Source: Paludibacter sp963678465 (lineage in GTDB: Bacteria > Bacteroidota > Bacteroidia > Bacteroidales > Paludibacteraceae). From it: a DNA stretch of 64,000 nucleotides. Location: assembly GCA_963678465.1 (NCBI GenBank), contig OY782858.1:372001-436000 (forward strand), written 5' to 3'. The position numbers were made by a program, and so were the translations under genes. Positions within the stretch are counted from its first letter, which is position 1. The number at the start of each line of letters is the position of its first letter. Shown here piece by piece: positions 35,747-44,914 of this stretch. The notes under the pieces are model-generated. The model had not been told where the DNA came from and did not search any database. It was given only the letters and a program-made list of their open reading frames with translations.

Positions 35747-35824
35747 TAGATTAAAAAACGAAACGAAAAACAAATCAAACTGTTATTGACTCAGAAAAAA
35801 AACAAACAGCTTAAGCAATAAAAG

Positions 35825-37087
35825 ATGAAAGTATATAAATTTGGTGGAGCATCTGTACGTTCGGCAGAAGGTATCCGTAACATCGTTCGCATATTGTCGG
35901 GAGTAAACGACGATCTTTTCATTGTAGTGTCGGCCATGGGAAAAACTACAAACGCCATGGAAATAGTACTCGATCATTTTATGAAAGCCGACCGGAAGGC
36001 ATCACTTCAAAAGTTGGCCGAAGTAGAAGAATTTCATTACCAAATCATTGATGAGCTTTTTCAGTCGCCCGAAAACGGAAGAAACGCAGTAGTTACTTTG
36101 TTTGACAAATTACACGCGCTTATTAACGATGGCATTGGTGACGATTACGATCGTTGGTACGATCATTTGGTGTCGTATGGCGAAGTGATTTCCACAAAAA
36201 TAGTATCGGCGTTTTTACTCGAATCGGGGATGCAAAACACATGGCTCGATATGCGTGGATTGTTGGTGACCGATAGCAATTTTCGTGAAGCTAATGTGCG
36301 CATGGAAGAATCGCAAATTCGACTCAAAGCTGCGGCCGACTTCGAAAAAAGCCGGATATACATTGGTCAGGGCTTTATCGGTGCCAACATAAAAGGCGAT
36401 CCTACGACGCTAGGACGCGAAGGTTCGGATTATACAGCAGCTGTGGTGGCACATTTGCTCGATGCCGAAAGTGTAAGCATATGGAAAGATGTTCCCGGTA
36501 TACTGAATGCCGATCCACGCATTTTTCCGGACACAGTGTTGATCCCCGAACTTACTTATCTCGATGCAGTTGAATTGGCTTACAGTGGTGCTCAGATTAT
36601 TCACCCTAAAACAATTAAACCCCTAGAGAACAAAAACATTCCTTTGTATGTGCGTCCCTTTGGAAATCCCGACGAAGCGGGTTCGGTGATAAAAGCGAAA
36701 ACAGAGAATGCGATTGATGTTCCTATTTTAATTTTACGGAAACATCAAGTGCTTGTTACTGTTCGTCCACGCGATTTTTCTTTTGTGCTGGAGGAAAGTT
36801 TATCAAAACTGTTTACGGTAATGAATAAACACAGGCTTAAGGTTTCGCTTATTCAGTCCTCGGCGGTAAGTATTTCGGTATGTGTTGATAATAGCCGATA
36901 CTTTACATCTGCCATTGATGAACTAAGTAACGAATTCAGAGTGAATTATAACGAAGGAGTGGAGCTGCTTACCATCAGAGGAAAAAATGATGAAATAGTA
37001 CGAAAAACGACTGAAGGACGAAGCATTATGCTTTCGCAACATACCCGACGCACTGTAAGGTTTCTTATGAAGGAATTGAGCGAGTGA
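35825..37087 (+). CDS. Monofunctional aspartate kinase
   Basis: A 420-residue aspartokinase phosphorylating aspartate at the head of the Lys/Thr/Met pathway. The kinase domain starts MKVYKFGGASVRSAEGI and includes FIGANIKGDPTTLGREGSDYTAAV and SIWKDVPGILNADPRIFPD. Two ACT-type segments follow from about residue 300 (VLVTVRPRDFSFVLEESL, KVSLIQSSAVSISVCVD), so lysine or threonine feedback is plausible. No homoserine dehydrogenase domain is fused, unlike ThrA. It lies alone between terminators; metA is elsewhere in this window at the left edge. Confidence 0.94.
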   Translation: MKVYKFGGASVRSAEGIRNIVRILSGVNDDLFIVVSAMGKTTNAMEIVLDHFMKADRKASLQKLAEVEEFHYQIIDELFQSPENGRNAVVTLFDKLHALINDGIGDDYDRWYDHLVSYGEVISTKIVSAFLLESGMQNTWLDMRGLLVTDSNFREANVRMEESQIRLKAAADFEKSRIYIGQGFIGANIKGDPTTLGREGSDYTAAVVAHLLDAESVSIWKDVPGILNADPRIFPDTVLIPELTYLDAVELAYSGAQIIHPKTIKPLENKNIPLYVRPFGNPDEAGSVIKAKTENAIDVPILILRKHQVLVTVRPRDFSFVLEESLSKLFTVMNKHRLKVSLIQSSAVSISVCVDNSRYFTSAIDELSNEFRVNYNEGVELLTIRGKNDEIVRKTTEGRSIMLSQHTRRTVRFLMKELSE

Positions 37088-37114
37088 TCAATTGATTTGA
37101 AAATGTGATAATTT

Positions 37115-37152
37115 AAAAGAAGCCATAAATCATTGATTTATGGCTTCTTTTA
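37115..37152 (+). terminator. Intrinsic terminator after aspartate kinase
   Basis: AAGAAGCCATAAATCA (37117-37132) pairs with TGATTTATGGCTTCTT (37134-37149), a nearly loopless 16-bp stem flanked by A and T runs. Confidence 0.85.
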
Positions 37153-37231
37153 TAACTTGTGTTTGAGCTAAATAGCAGTTGTATCTATGAGTAGCGGCGA
37201 ATTACGAGAGTAATAAACGATTAAGTTATAA

Positions 37232-37281
37232 CAAAAAATAAATGGCGGGGCTTAAAGCTTGAATGCTTTATAAACCCCGCC
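37232..37281 (-). terminator. Intrinsic terminator after katG
   Basis: GGCGGGG (37244-37250) pairs with CCCCGCC (37275-37281), with an inner AAAGC/GCTTT stem. The A-rich left flank gives a U-rich tail on the minus strand. Confidence 0.8.
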
Positions 37282-37311
37282 ATTACATATGCCAATGTCA
37301 ACTGCAATGTT

Positions 37312-39495
37312 TTATGTCTTTATATCAAAGCGGTCAGCATTCATTACTTTCACCCAGGCCTTTACAAAATCTGCAACAAATTTTTCTTTGTTATCATCTT
37401 GCGCGTAAACTTCGGCATAAGCACGCAAAACAGAGTTAGAGCCAAAGACCAAATCAACCCTTGTTGCTGTCCATTTAACTTTTCCTGTTTTTCTGTCTCT
37501 AATATTATAAAGGTTTTCAGCCACCGGTTCCCATATAAAACGCATGTCGGTAAGGTTGACAAAAAAGTCATTTGTCAAAGCACCTTCATTTTCAGTGAAC
37601 ACCCCATGTTTAGTTCCGCCATAATTAGTTCCCAAAACACGCATACCTCCAATCAATACAGTCATTTCAGGAGCTGTGAGCCCCATTAACTGAGTTCTGT
37701 CAAGAAGCATTTCTTCGGGTTTTACCACATATTCTTTTTTCTGCCAATTTCTGTACCCATCATGTAATGGTTCGAGCACCTCGAAGGATTCATCGTCTGT
37801 CATTTCAGGTGTTGCGTCGCCTCTGCCAGCGACAAAAGGTACTTTAGTTTTAAACCCTGCCTTTTCGGCTGCTTTTTCAATCGCTGCACTTCCACCCAAA
37901 ACGATTAAATCGGCAATACTTACTTTTTTGCTTAAACCTGCCTGAATTTCGGTAAGTTTGCTCAAAACCATTTTAAGTCGTTCAGGTTCATTTCCTTCCC
38001 AATCCTTTTGAGGGGCAAGGCGTATTCTTGCTCCATTTGCACCTCCTCTAAAATCAGATCCTCTGAATGTTCTTGCGCTGTCCCAGGCAGTGTTAATAAG
38101 TTCAGTTTGTGTTAATCCACAATTCAGAAGTTTAGCTTTCAGATCTTCAACTTCCGATGCAGAAAGAGTGTAGTTGACTGTTGGGATAGGGTCTTGCCAA
38201 ATCAAATCTTCTTTTGGAACATCAGCTCCAAGATAACGACTTTTGGGACCTAAATCTCTATGCGTAAGTTTAAACCATGCTCTGGCAAAGACCTGTGCAA
38301 AATATTCGGGATCTTTGTAAAAACGCTCTGATATTTTTCTGTATTCAGGATCCATTTTCAAAGCCATATCTGCATCGGTCATCATCGGGTTGCGGCGCAC
38401 TCCGGGTACATGAGCGTCAAATGGTTTGTCTTCTTCTTTAATATTGATAGGTTCCCATTGCCATGCACCGGCAGGACTTTTTGTGAGCTCCCACTCATAA
38501 TCCAGTAATAAATGAAAATAAGAGTGATTCCATTTATCAGGAGTGGTTGTCCAGGCGCCTTCAAGTCCGCTGCTTACCGTATGTTCAGCGTTACCTTTTC
38601 CTTTCGGATTCATCCAGCCCAGCCCTTGAGTCTCTATATTAGCTGCTTCAGGTTCAGGGCTTAAAACGGAAGCATCTCCATTGCCGTGAGTTTTTCCAAC
38701 TGTATGTCCTCCGGCAGTTAACGCAACAGTTTCTTCATCATTCATCGCCATGCGCTTGAAAGTGACTCTTACGTCTTTCGCTGTTTTCAATGGATCGGGT
38801 ATTCCATCAACACCTTCCGGATTTACATAGATTAACCCCATCATAACTGCTGCCAGAGGGTTTTCCAGGTCTCTTTCACCTGAATAGCGACCACCTTCAC
38901 TGCCGGTAGGAGCTAACCATTTTTTTTCAGAACCCCAGTAAATATCTTTTTCGGGATGCCAGATGTCTTCACGTCCTCCACCAAACCCGAATGTTTTAAA
39001 TCCCATGGATTCGTAAGCCATATTTCCTGCCAAAATCATTAAATCGGCCCACGAAAGCTTGTTGCCATATTTTTTCTTTATCGGCCACAACAATCTTCTT
39101 GCTTTATCGAGGTTTACATTGTCCGGCCAACTATTCAGAGGTGCAAAACGCTGATTTCCGGTATTGCTTCCTCCACGACCGTCAGCGGTACGATAAGTGC
39201 CGGCGCTGTGCCATGCCATACGAATCATCAATCCTCCGTAGGTGCCCCAGTCGGCAGGCCACCAGTCCTGACTATCGTTCATTAGTTTTTTCAGATCATT
39301 TTTTACAGCTTCTAAATCAAGCTTTTTAAATTCTTCCCGATAATTGAAGTCTCCACCAAGAGGATTTGTCTTAGTGTCGTGTTGGTGCAGAATGTCTAAG
39401 TTCAACGCATTGGGCCACCAACTCATCACAGAGCTGTTGGTCTCCGTATTTGCTCCGTGCATTACAGGGCATTTACCCATTTTTGAATCGTCCAT
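37312..39495 (-). CDS. katG: Catalase-peroxidase
   Basis: A 727-residue bifunctional haem catalase-peroxidase protecting against hydrogen peroxide. The distal haem pocket is MIRMAWHSAGTYRTADGRGG (Arg, Trp, His), the Tyr of the Met-Tyr-Trp adduct is in LIYVNPEGVDG, and the proximal haem ligand is in TAGGHTVGKTHG. The duplicated C-terminal half is complete. Length is normal. It is preceded by a short DUF2892 gene on the same strand. A clear OxyR or PerR site was not identified in the 66-bp gap. Confidence 0.97.
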   Translation of the reverse strand: MDDSKMGKCPVMHGANTETNSSVMSWWPNALNLDILHQHDTKTNPLGGDFNYREEFKKLDLEAVKNDLKKLMNDSQDWWPADWGTYGGLMIRMAWHSAGTYRTADGRGGSNTGNQRFAPLNSWPDNVNLDKARRLLWPIKKKYGNKLSWADLMILAGNMAYESMGFKTFGFGGGREDIWHPEKDIYWGSEKKWLAPTGSEGGRYSGERDLENPLAAVMMGLIYVNPEGVDGIPDPLKTAKDVRVTFKRMAMNDEETVALTAGGHTVGKTHGNGDASVLSPEPEAANIETQGLGWMNPKGKGNAEHTVSSGLEGAWTTTPDKWNHSYFHLLLDYEWELTKSPAGAWQWEPINIKEEDKPFDAHVPGVRRNPMMTDADMALKMDPEYRKISERFYKDPEYFAQVFARAWFKLTHRDLGPKSRYLGADVPKEDLIWQDPIPTVNYTLSASEVEDLKAKLLNCGLTQTELINTAWDSARTFRGSDFRGGANGARIRLAPQKDWEGNEPERLKMVLSKLTEIQAGLSKKVSIADLIVLGGSAAIEKAAEKAGFKTKVPFVAGRGDATPEMTDDESFEVLEPLHDGYRNWQKKEYVVKPEEMLLDRTQLMGLTAPEMTVLIGGMRVLGTNYGGTKHGVFTENEGALTNDFFVNLTDMRFIWEPVAENLYNIRDRKTGKVKWTATRVDLVFGSNSVLRAYAEVYAQDDNKEKFVADFVKAWVKVMNADRFDIKT

Positions 39496-39561
39496 AGTAT
39501 TTACTTTAAAGTTTAAAAATAAAGTTAATCGTTTTGCTCTTGGGTTTCAATCTTACTTTTA

Positions 39562-39771
39562 TCAGTCTTCTTTCTTTTTAGCCGTATTAATTTTGAAAAT
39601 TGAATAGAGCGGACAGAAGTTGATAAGACTTGTTACGGTAAGTAAAAGTGCTATTACTAAAGCGATAATTCCCATTGTACCGGTAATTATTTCGAGGTAA
39701 AACAACACAATAAGCACAATGGCTACTCCTAAACGAATTAATTTGTCTGATGAACCGATATTTGCTTTCAT
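39562..39771 (-). CDS. DUF2892 small inner-membrane protein
   Basis: A 69-residue protein with two transmembrane helices (about 12-30 and 33-50) and the DUF2892 pattern: NIGSSDKLIRLGVAIVLI at the start and SLINFCPLYSIFKI near the end. Such proteins are widespread and often fused or linked to rhodanese or redox genes; function unknown. It lies 66 bp upstream of katG on the same strand and may be co-transcribed. Confidence 0.88.
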   Translation of the reverse strand: MKANIGSSDKLIRLGVAIVLIVLFYLEIITGTMGIIALVIALLLTVTSLINFCPLYSIFKINTAKKKED

Positions 39772-40019
39772 TATATATTATTTTTAAGTTTTATCTTAAA
39801 ACACTTCAGTGCTATATTAAGTTCAAAACGAGGGAGAAGTGTACAAAACAATTTCGGAGCAAAAAAAATGATACTGAAATAATGCCTGCTTTTATCGATT
39901 CGCGAACAGCAGCTGAGTTCCAAACCTGCAAACAGAAGTTCTTTTGTTTTCTTTTTCCTTATTACTACACAAAAATCATATAATTTGAATGTGTTTTTTA
40001 TGCTCAAATCTTAAAATGA

Positions 40020-40049
40020 TTGTTTTATTAGAAATTTATTGTATTTTTG
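40020..40049 (+). promoter_or_regulatory. Consensus promoter of the uxaB unit
   Basis: TTG (40020-40022), a 19-bp spacer and TATTTTTG (40042-40049): the best plus-strand match to the Bacteroidota promoter in this window. It implies transcription from about 40056. Confidence 0.7.
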
Positions 40050-40055
40050 CGCCGT

Positions 40056-40327
40056 TGTTTTCCGTGTTCGCACACGGAGCGACGATTGATAACCTCAGCA
40101 TCTAATAAAAGAAATACCTCCTGTGTCTCGGTCGACCTTTGTTGTGAGTCCGATTCCTCGGCATTTTATTGCCGTTTCCGAACTGAAAAATCACGCTACC
40201 ATTCATCTTTTGTACACAATGTTTGTGATTTGCTTTCACATTCATCGTTTTTGTTTGTTGATGTATTGAATGGTTCAATTCTTTTGAATTACACATTTTA
40301 AATTCATATTTTTTTAAATTTATTTTT
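40056..40327 (+). promoter_or_regulatory. Long 5' leader of uxaB
   Basis: About 270 nt separate the predicted transcription start from the uxaB ATG, with no supported ORF. A hairpin CCGTGT-TCG-CACACGG (40061-40077) opens the leader, and GGCATTTTATTGCC (40159-40172) forms a second small stem. No known riboswitch class is recognised. It could carry post-transcriptional control of uronate use, or simply be an unusually long untranslated region. The 39772-40019 part to the left holds nothing I can support. Confidence 0.4.
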
Positions 40328-41821
40328 ATGGAAAGATTAAGCAGAAAAACGGCAAAGATTACAACTACTTATCCCGAGCGTATCATTCAGTTTGGTGAAG
40401 GAAATTTCTTAAGGGCATTTGTCGACTGGATTGTGTTTAATATGAACAAGAAAGCCGATTTCAATTCGAGTGTGGTGGTAGTTCAACCACTTCCGAATGG
40501 TATGATTGATATGCTGAACGAACAGGATGGTTTGTATCACGTCAACCTTCAGGGACTTGACAAGGGAACCACTGTTAACAGCATCGAAATGATTGATGTT
40601 ATTAGTCGCTCGCTGAACCCTTACAACGATTTTCAAGCGTATCTTCAGTTGGCCGAACAACCCGAAATGCGTTTCGTTTTCTCCAACACCACCGAAGCAG
40701 GTATTGCTTTCGACGACAGTTGTAAGTTGGATGATGCACCTGCAAGTTCCTACCCGGGTAAACTCACTCAGTTGCTTTACCACCGTTTTAAAACATTCAA
40801 CGGAGCTGCCGACAAAGGATTGCTTATTTTTCCTTGCGAATTGATTTTCCATAACGGAACCGAATTAAAGAAAACGATACATCAATACATTGAGTTGTGG
40901 CAATTGGGCGCCGAATTCAAAAACTGGTTCGATACGGCTTGTGGCGTTTACTCCACCCTTGTTGATCGAATTGTACCGGGTTATCCACGCGAAAGCATCA
41001 ACGAGATCCTTGAAAAGATACAACTGGAAGATAAATTGGTGGTACAGGCCGAAATTTTCCATTTGTTTGTCATCGAGGCTCCTAAAAGCGTTGCCTTAGA
41101 GTTTCCTGCTGATAAAGCCGGGCTGAACGTGCTCTTTGTCCCTGACGAAAAGCCCTACCACGAACGTAAAGTGACATTATTAAACGGTCCTCATACAGTG
41201 TTGGCGCCAGTTGGTTATTTGTCGGGACTCAACATTGTAAAAGAATGTCTGAGAGATGATGTTATCTCAAAATTCGTATACATGGTGATGTATAAAGAGT
41301 TGATAGCAACACTTGATTTACCTAAAAAAGAATTGCAGAAATTTGCTGATGATGTGTTGGAGCGTTTCAACAATCCATTTGTACATCACTTCCTTACTAG
41401 CATTATGCTGAACTCTTTCCCTAAATATAAAACGCGCGATTTACCTGGACTGAAAAAATACCTGGAAAGAAAAGGTGAACTTCCTGTTGGTTTGGTTTTG
41501 GGATTGGCAGCCATTATCACCTATTATAAAGGTGGCAAACGAGGCGATGTTGAAATTGTACCCAACGATGACAAAGCGATTGTGGATTTGTTGAAAATTC
41601 TTTGGGGCTTGAATGATATTGCAACTGTGGCAAAAGGTGTGCTGGCTGCTGAATTTATCTGGGGCGAAAACCTGAATCTTATTCCCGGACTTACAAGCAA
41701 GTTGACATTTTACCTGAGATTGATTGATGAATTCGGAATGAAAGAAACAGTAAGAACAATTGTGTCGAAAAGATACAACCTGTCTGTGAATATGAATTTT
41801 GACTTGCCACATTTTGAATAA
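40328..41821 (+). CDS. uxaB: Tagaturonate reductase (altronate oxidoreductase)
   Basis: A 497-residue mannitol-dehydrogenase-family enzyme. RIIQFGEGNFLRAFVDWIVF holds the NAD-binding region, FVFSNTTEAGIAF the nucleotide loop, and the later LNGPHTVLAPVGYLSGL the catalytic region with Asn and His. The length and this style fit UxaB, which reduces D-tagaturonate to D-altronate in galacturonate (pectin) breakdown. The altronate dehydratase gene follows 185 bp downstream. No uxaC is in the window. Confidence 0.94.
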   Translation: MERLSRKTAKITTTYPERIIQFGEGNFLRAFVDWIVFNMNKKADFNSSVVVVQPLPNGMIDMLNEQDGLYHVNLQGLDKGTTVNSIEMIDVISRSLNPYNDFQAYLQLAEQPEMRFVFSNTTEAGIAFDDSCKLDDAPASSYPGKLTQLLYHRFKTFNGAADKGLLIFPCELIFHNGTELKKTIHQYIELWQLGAEFKNWFDTACGVYSTLVDRIVPGYPRESINEILEKIQLEDKLVVQAEIFHLFVIEAPKSVALEFPADKAGLNVLFVPDEKPYHERKVTLLNGPHTVLAPVGYLSGLNIVKECLRDDVISKFVYMVMYKELIATLDLPKKELQKFADDVLERFNNPFVHHFLTSIMLNSFPKYKTRDLPGLKKYLERKGELPVGLVLGLAAIITYYKGGKRGDVEIVPNDDKAIVDLLKILWGLNDIATVAKGVLAAEFIWGENLNLIPGLTSKLTFYLRLIDEFGMKETVRTIVSKRYNLSVNMNFDLPHFE

Positions 41822-42006
41822 TATGCCAATATGCCAATGAGGCAATAAGTCTACAGTCCCCGGTCTCCAGACTTTAGACATTTTACTAATTACGAATGAC
41901 TAATTACGACCAGACATAAACATTAAACGCAATTTGCCAATGTAATAATTGAATTATCATTGGTGTGAAATGGTAAATATTAAATGAAAAAATAGTAAAT
42001 ATACAG

Positions 42007-43491
42007 ATGAAATATCTTAAAATAAATCCTGCCGATAATGTGGCTGTTGCTCTTGAGCTTTTACAAGCGGGCGAAACGGTCGATGTAGAAGGTGTTGAAA
42101 TAACAATCAACGCTGAAATTCCGATGGGTCACAAGTTTGCTCTGGCTGATGTGGCTGAGAAGGAAAACATTGTAAAATACGGTTATGCTATCGGTCATGC
42201 GCGCATTGCTATTCAACAAGGCGATTGGGTGAACGAAACAACCATTAAAACCAACCTTGAAGGGTTGCTCGACTACGAATACAATCCTCAGGATGTAAAT
42301 CTGGACATCGAAAACCGCAACCTGACCTTTAAAGGTTACAAGCGTGCTAATGGTGAAGTAGGAGTGAGGAACGAAATCTGGTTGATTCCTACGGTAGGTT
42401 GTGTAAACGGAACTATCAATTCGCTGGCCGAAAAGATGCGCGCCGAAACGCAGCTGAAAGGTGTGGATGCTATTGTGGCTTATCCGCACAACTACGGTTG
42501 TTCGCAGCTGGGCGACGATCACGAAAATACCCGCAAAGTATTGCGCGATATGGTGCTTCATCCCAATGCTGGCGGTGTGCTTGTCGTAGGACTTGGTTGC
42601 GAAAACAATCAGGTGAAAGCTTTTCGCGAAATGCTGGGTGATATAGACGAAAGCCGTATCAAGTTCATGGAAACTCAAAAGGTGGATGATGAATACGAAG
42701 AAGGAATGACCATGTTGCGTGAGATTTACGAAGTGGTGTCGAAAGATGTGCGTGAAGACGTACCACTTTCCGAGCTTAAAATAGGGTTGAAATGTGGAGG
42801 TTCCGACGGTTTCTCAGGTATTACAGCTAATCCGTTGTTGGGCGTGTTCTCCGATTTCCTGATTGCTCAGGGCGGTAGCACGGTGCTGACAGAAGTGCCT
42901 GAAATGTTTGGTGCCGAAACTATTTTGATGAACCGTTGCGTGAACCGCAATATGTTCGACAAAACGGTTTTCCTTATCAACGACTTTAAGGATTACTTTA
43001 TGCGCAACAATCAGCCTGTATACGAAAATCCATCGCCGGGAAACAAAGCGGGTGGTATTTCTACGTTGGAAGAAAAATCGTTGGGTTGTACACAGAAATG
43101 TGGAAAAGCGTTGGTACAGGACGTGTTGCTTTATGGCGAACGTATCAAAACCAAAGGTTTGAACCTGCTTAGTGCACCCGGAAACGACCTGGTAGCTGCT
43201 ACCGCGTTAGGTGCAAGTGGTTGTCATATAGTGCTGTTTACGACAGGACGTGGTACGCCATTCGGCAGCTTTGTACCAACCATGAAGATTTCGACAAACA
43301 CAGCACTTTATAACCGCAAAGGCACATGGATTGACTTCAACGCAGGGACTATTGTTGAAAATGAATCTATCGAACAGGTAAAAGAACGTTTTATCGATTA
43401 TATTATCAGCGTAGCCAGTGGCGAGTTGGTCAACAACGAAAAGAAAAACTATCGCGAGATAGCAATATTCAAAACCGGTGTGACCTTGTAA
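42007..43491 (+). CDS. uxaA: Altronate dehydratase
   Basis: A 494-residue dehydratase turning D-altronate into 2-keto-3-deoxygluconate. The N-terminal SAF domain (about 1-95, IPMGHKFALADVAEKENIVKYG listed in part as GHKFALADVA) precedes the main domain with GVRNEIWLIPTVGCVN, AYPHNYGCSQLGDDHENT, LKCGGSDGFSGITANP and the C-terminal STNTALYNRKGTWIDFNAG. It acts directly after uxaB, and the two genes form a galacturonate-use unit. The 185-bp gap contains fragments of the heptamer-type repeats (near 41855-41905). Confidence 0.95.
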   Translation: MKYLKINPADNVAVALELLQAGETVDVEGVEITINAEIPMGHKFALADVAEKENIVKYGYAIGHARIAIQQGDWVNETTIKTNLEGLLDYEYNPQDVNLDIENRNLTFKGYKRANGEVGVRNEIWLIPTVGCVNGTINSLAEKMRAETQLKGVDAIVAYPHNYGCSQLGDDHENTRKVLRDMVLHPNAGGVLVVGLGCENNQVKAFREMLGDIDESRIKFMETQKVDDEYEEGMTMLREIYEVVSKDVREDVPLSELKIGLKCGGSDGFSGITANPLLGVFSDFLIAQGGSTVLTEVPEMFGAETILMNRCVNRNMFDKTVFLINDFKDYFMRNNQPVYENPSPGNKAGGISTLEEKSLGCTQKCGKALVQDVLLYGERIKTKGLNLLSAPGNDLVAATALGASGCHIVLFTTGRGTPFGSFVPTMKISTNTALYNRKGTWIDFNAGTIVENESIEQVKERFIDYIISVASGELVNNEKKNYREIAIFKTGVTL

Positions 43492-43546
43492 TTAAAACTT
43501 TTTGTAATCATTTTTTTTAGAAAAGACGCTGATTATAAAAATAATG

Positions 43547-43574
43547 AACCGGAGGCAGTTATTGCTCCGGTTTT
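43547..43574 (+). terminator. Intrinsic terminator after uxaA
   Basis: AACCGGAG (43547-43554) pairs with CTCCGGTT (43565-43572), followed by T residues. Confidence 0.8.
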
Positions 43575-43750
43575 GTTGAAACAACTCTTATTCATTGTTT
43601 TTTATATTGCTGTTTATTTCAAACAAGGGAGAATACTTCAGCTGTTTTTTTACTTAAGAAACAGTTTTTTCGAAAGTAATATTAATAATTTATAATTATG
43701 GCATGACTATTGTTTCTATTCAGCATCAAAAACCACTAAATTCAAAAAAA

Positions 43751-44629
43751 ATGAAAACAATTAAATTTTTTGCAATGATTACGGCACTCGTATTGATTAC
43801 TTCGTCGTGTGTTGAAAACTCAGGAAAATACAAAGCCGCTGTAGCTGAACGCGACTCGCTGGCACAGGTGAATATGGCTTTAGATTCAAGCTATAACCAA
43901 ACGCTTGATATTCTGAATGATATTGAAGTAGGATTCACAGAGATTAACCAACAGGAAAAAGAAATGAAGGTGAATCTCAAAGGTGTTGAAGGAACAAAAA
44001 GCAACAAAAGGGCAGTAATTGCAGCTCAAATGACAGCGATAAAAGAAGGTATCGAAAAAAATAAAGCAAAGATTGATGAGTTACGTCAGTTGGCAGCAAA
44101 AAACGGAAAAGCGAATAATATGCTCACTGCTACAATTAAACGCCTGCAAACACAAATGGATGAAAAAAATGCTCAAATTCAAACTTTACAGGCTGAGCTT
44201 GATCAGAAAAACATTACAATCAATGAACTTTCGACGACTGTAAATGACCAAGGTAAGAGTATTGCAGAACAACAAAGTGTGCTGGAACAACAAAAGAACA
44301 CTCTGAAAATGCAGGAAACGAATATTAATACGGTTTGGTATGTTGTTGCTACTTCAAAAGAACTGAAAGCAGCAAAGGTGATTTCGACAAGCGGACTCTT
44401 CCAGACCAAAAAATCGTTGACAAATGAATTTGAAAATTCGGCTTTTACACAAGCTGATCTAAGAAGCGTTTCGACGATCCCAACCAACAGCGAGCGTATT
44501 AAAATTATGTCGTCGCATCCTCAGAGTAGTTATAATCTGATAAAAAATGACGATAAGACAATAACTATTGAAATTACAAATCCATCGAAATTCTGGAGCG
44601 TATCTAAATATTTAGTTGTTCAGATCTAA
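43751..44629 (+). CDS. Coiled-coil lipoprotein, function unknown
   Basis: A 292-residue lipoprotein read from MKTIKFFAMI; an upstream ATG at 43703 would place 16 residues before the signal peptide and is unlikely. The lipobox is ITSSC (Cys20). Residues about 35-200 are a long heptad-rich coiled coil with Gln, Lys and Glu (MDEKNAQIQTLQAELDQKN), followed by a small globular C-terminus (NTVWYVVATSKELKAAKVIS and later). It may be an outer-membrane-anchored scaffold. It is monocistronic with a strong terminator. Confidence 0.75.
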   Translation: MKTIKFFAMITALVLITSSCVENSGKYKAAVAERDSLAQVNMALDSSYNQTLDILNDIEVGFTEINQQEKEMKVNLKGVEGTKSNKRAVIAAQMTAIKEGIEKNKAKIDELRQLAAKNGKANNMLTATIKRLQTQMDEKNAQIQTLQAELDQKNITINELSTTVNDQGKSIAEQQSVLEQQKNTLKMQETNINTVWYVVATSKELKAAKVISTSGLFQTKKSLTNEFENSAFTQADLRSVSTIPTNSERIKIMSSHPQSSYNLIKNDDKTITIEITNPSKFWSVSKYLVVQI

Positions 44630-44663
44630 CATTTTGCCGATACAGGCATTGTGCAAATAAGAA

Positions 44664-44700
44664 AAAACTACAAGGATTTTTATCCTTGTAGTTTTTTTTT
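44664..44700 (+). terminator. Intrinsic terminator after the coiled-coil lipoprotein
   Basis: AAAACTACAAGGAT (44664-44677) pairs with ATCCTTGTAGTTTT (44682-44695) and a long T run follows. Confidence 0.9.
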
Positions 44701-44846
44701 GCCAGATCATCATATTCAGCACTTGTTCATTGGTTTACAGGAGGATGTTACTAAATATAAATTTTATAACAAAAAATAGTTTTATTTTGTAACTATTTTA
44801 CAACTTTATGTTACGTGGGAATAATACCGCAGTTAAAAAGTTAAAC

Positions 44847-44854
44847 TATATTTG
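44847..44854 (+). promoter_or_regulatory. -7 promoter element of the T9SS cargo gene
   Basis: TATATTTG matches TAnnTTTG, 60 bp before the ATG at 44915. No convincing TTG element. Confidence 0.5.
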
Positions 44855-44914
44855 ACCACATTTCTTAACGGAATTGTAAACAAATTATTTATTAACCATT
44901 TAATAGTTTAAATC

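Noticed and set aside
39496..39561. OxyR or PerR site before katG
   Set aside because: The 66-bp gap contains A/T-rich sequence but no convincing dyad.
40047..40301. An 84-codon frame in the uxaB leader
   Set aside because: Cys/Ser/Arg-rich with no protein-like pattern; it begins inside the promoter.
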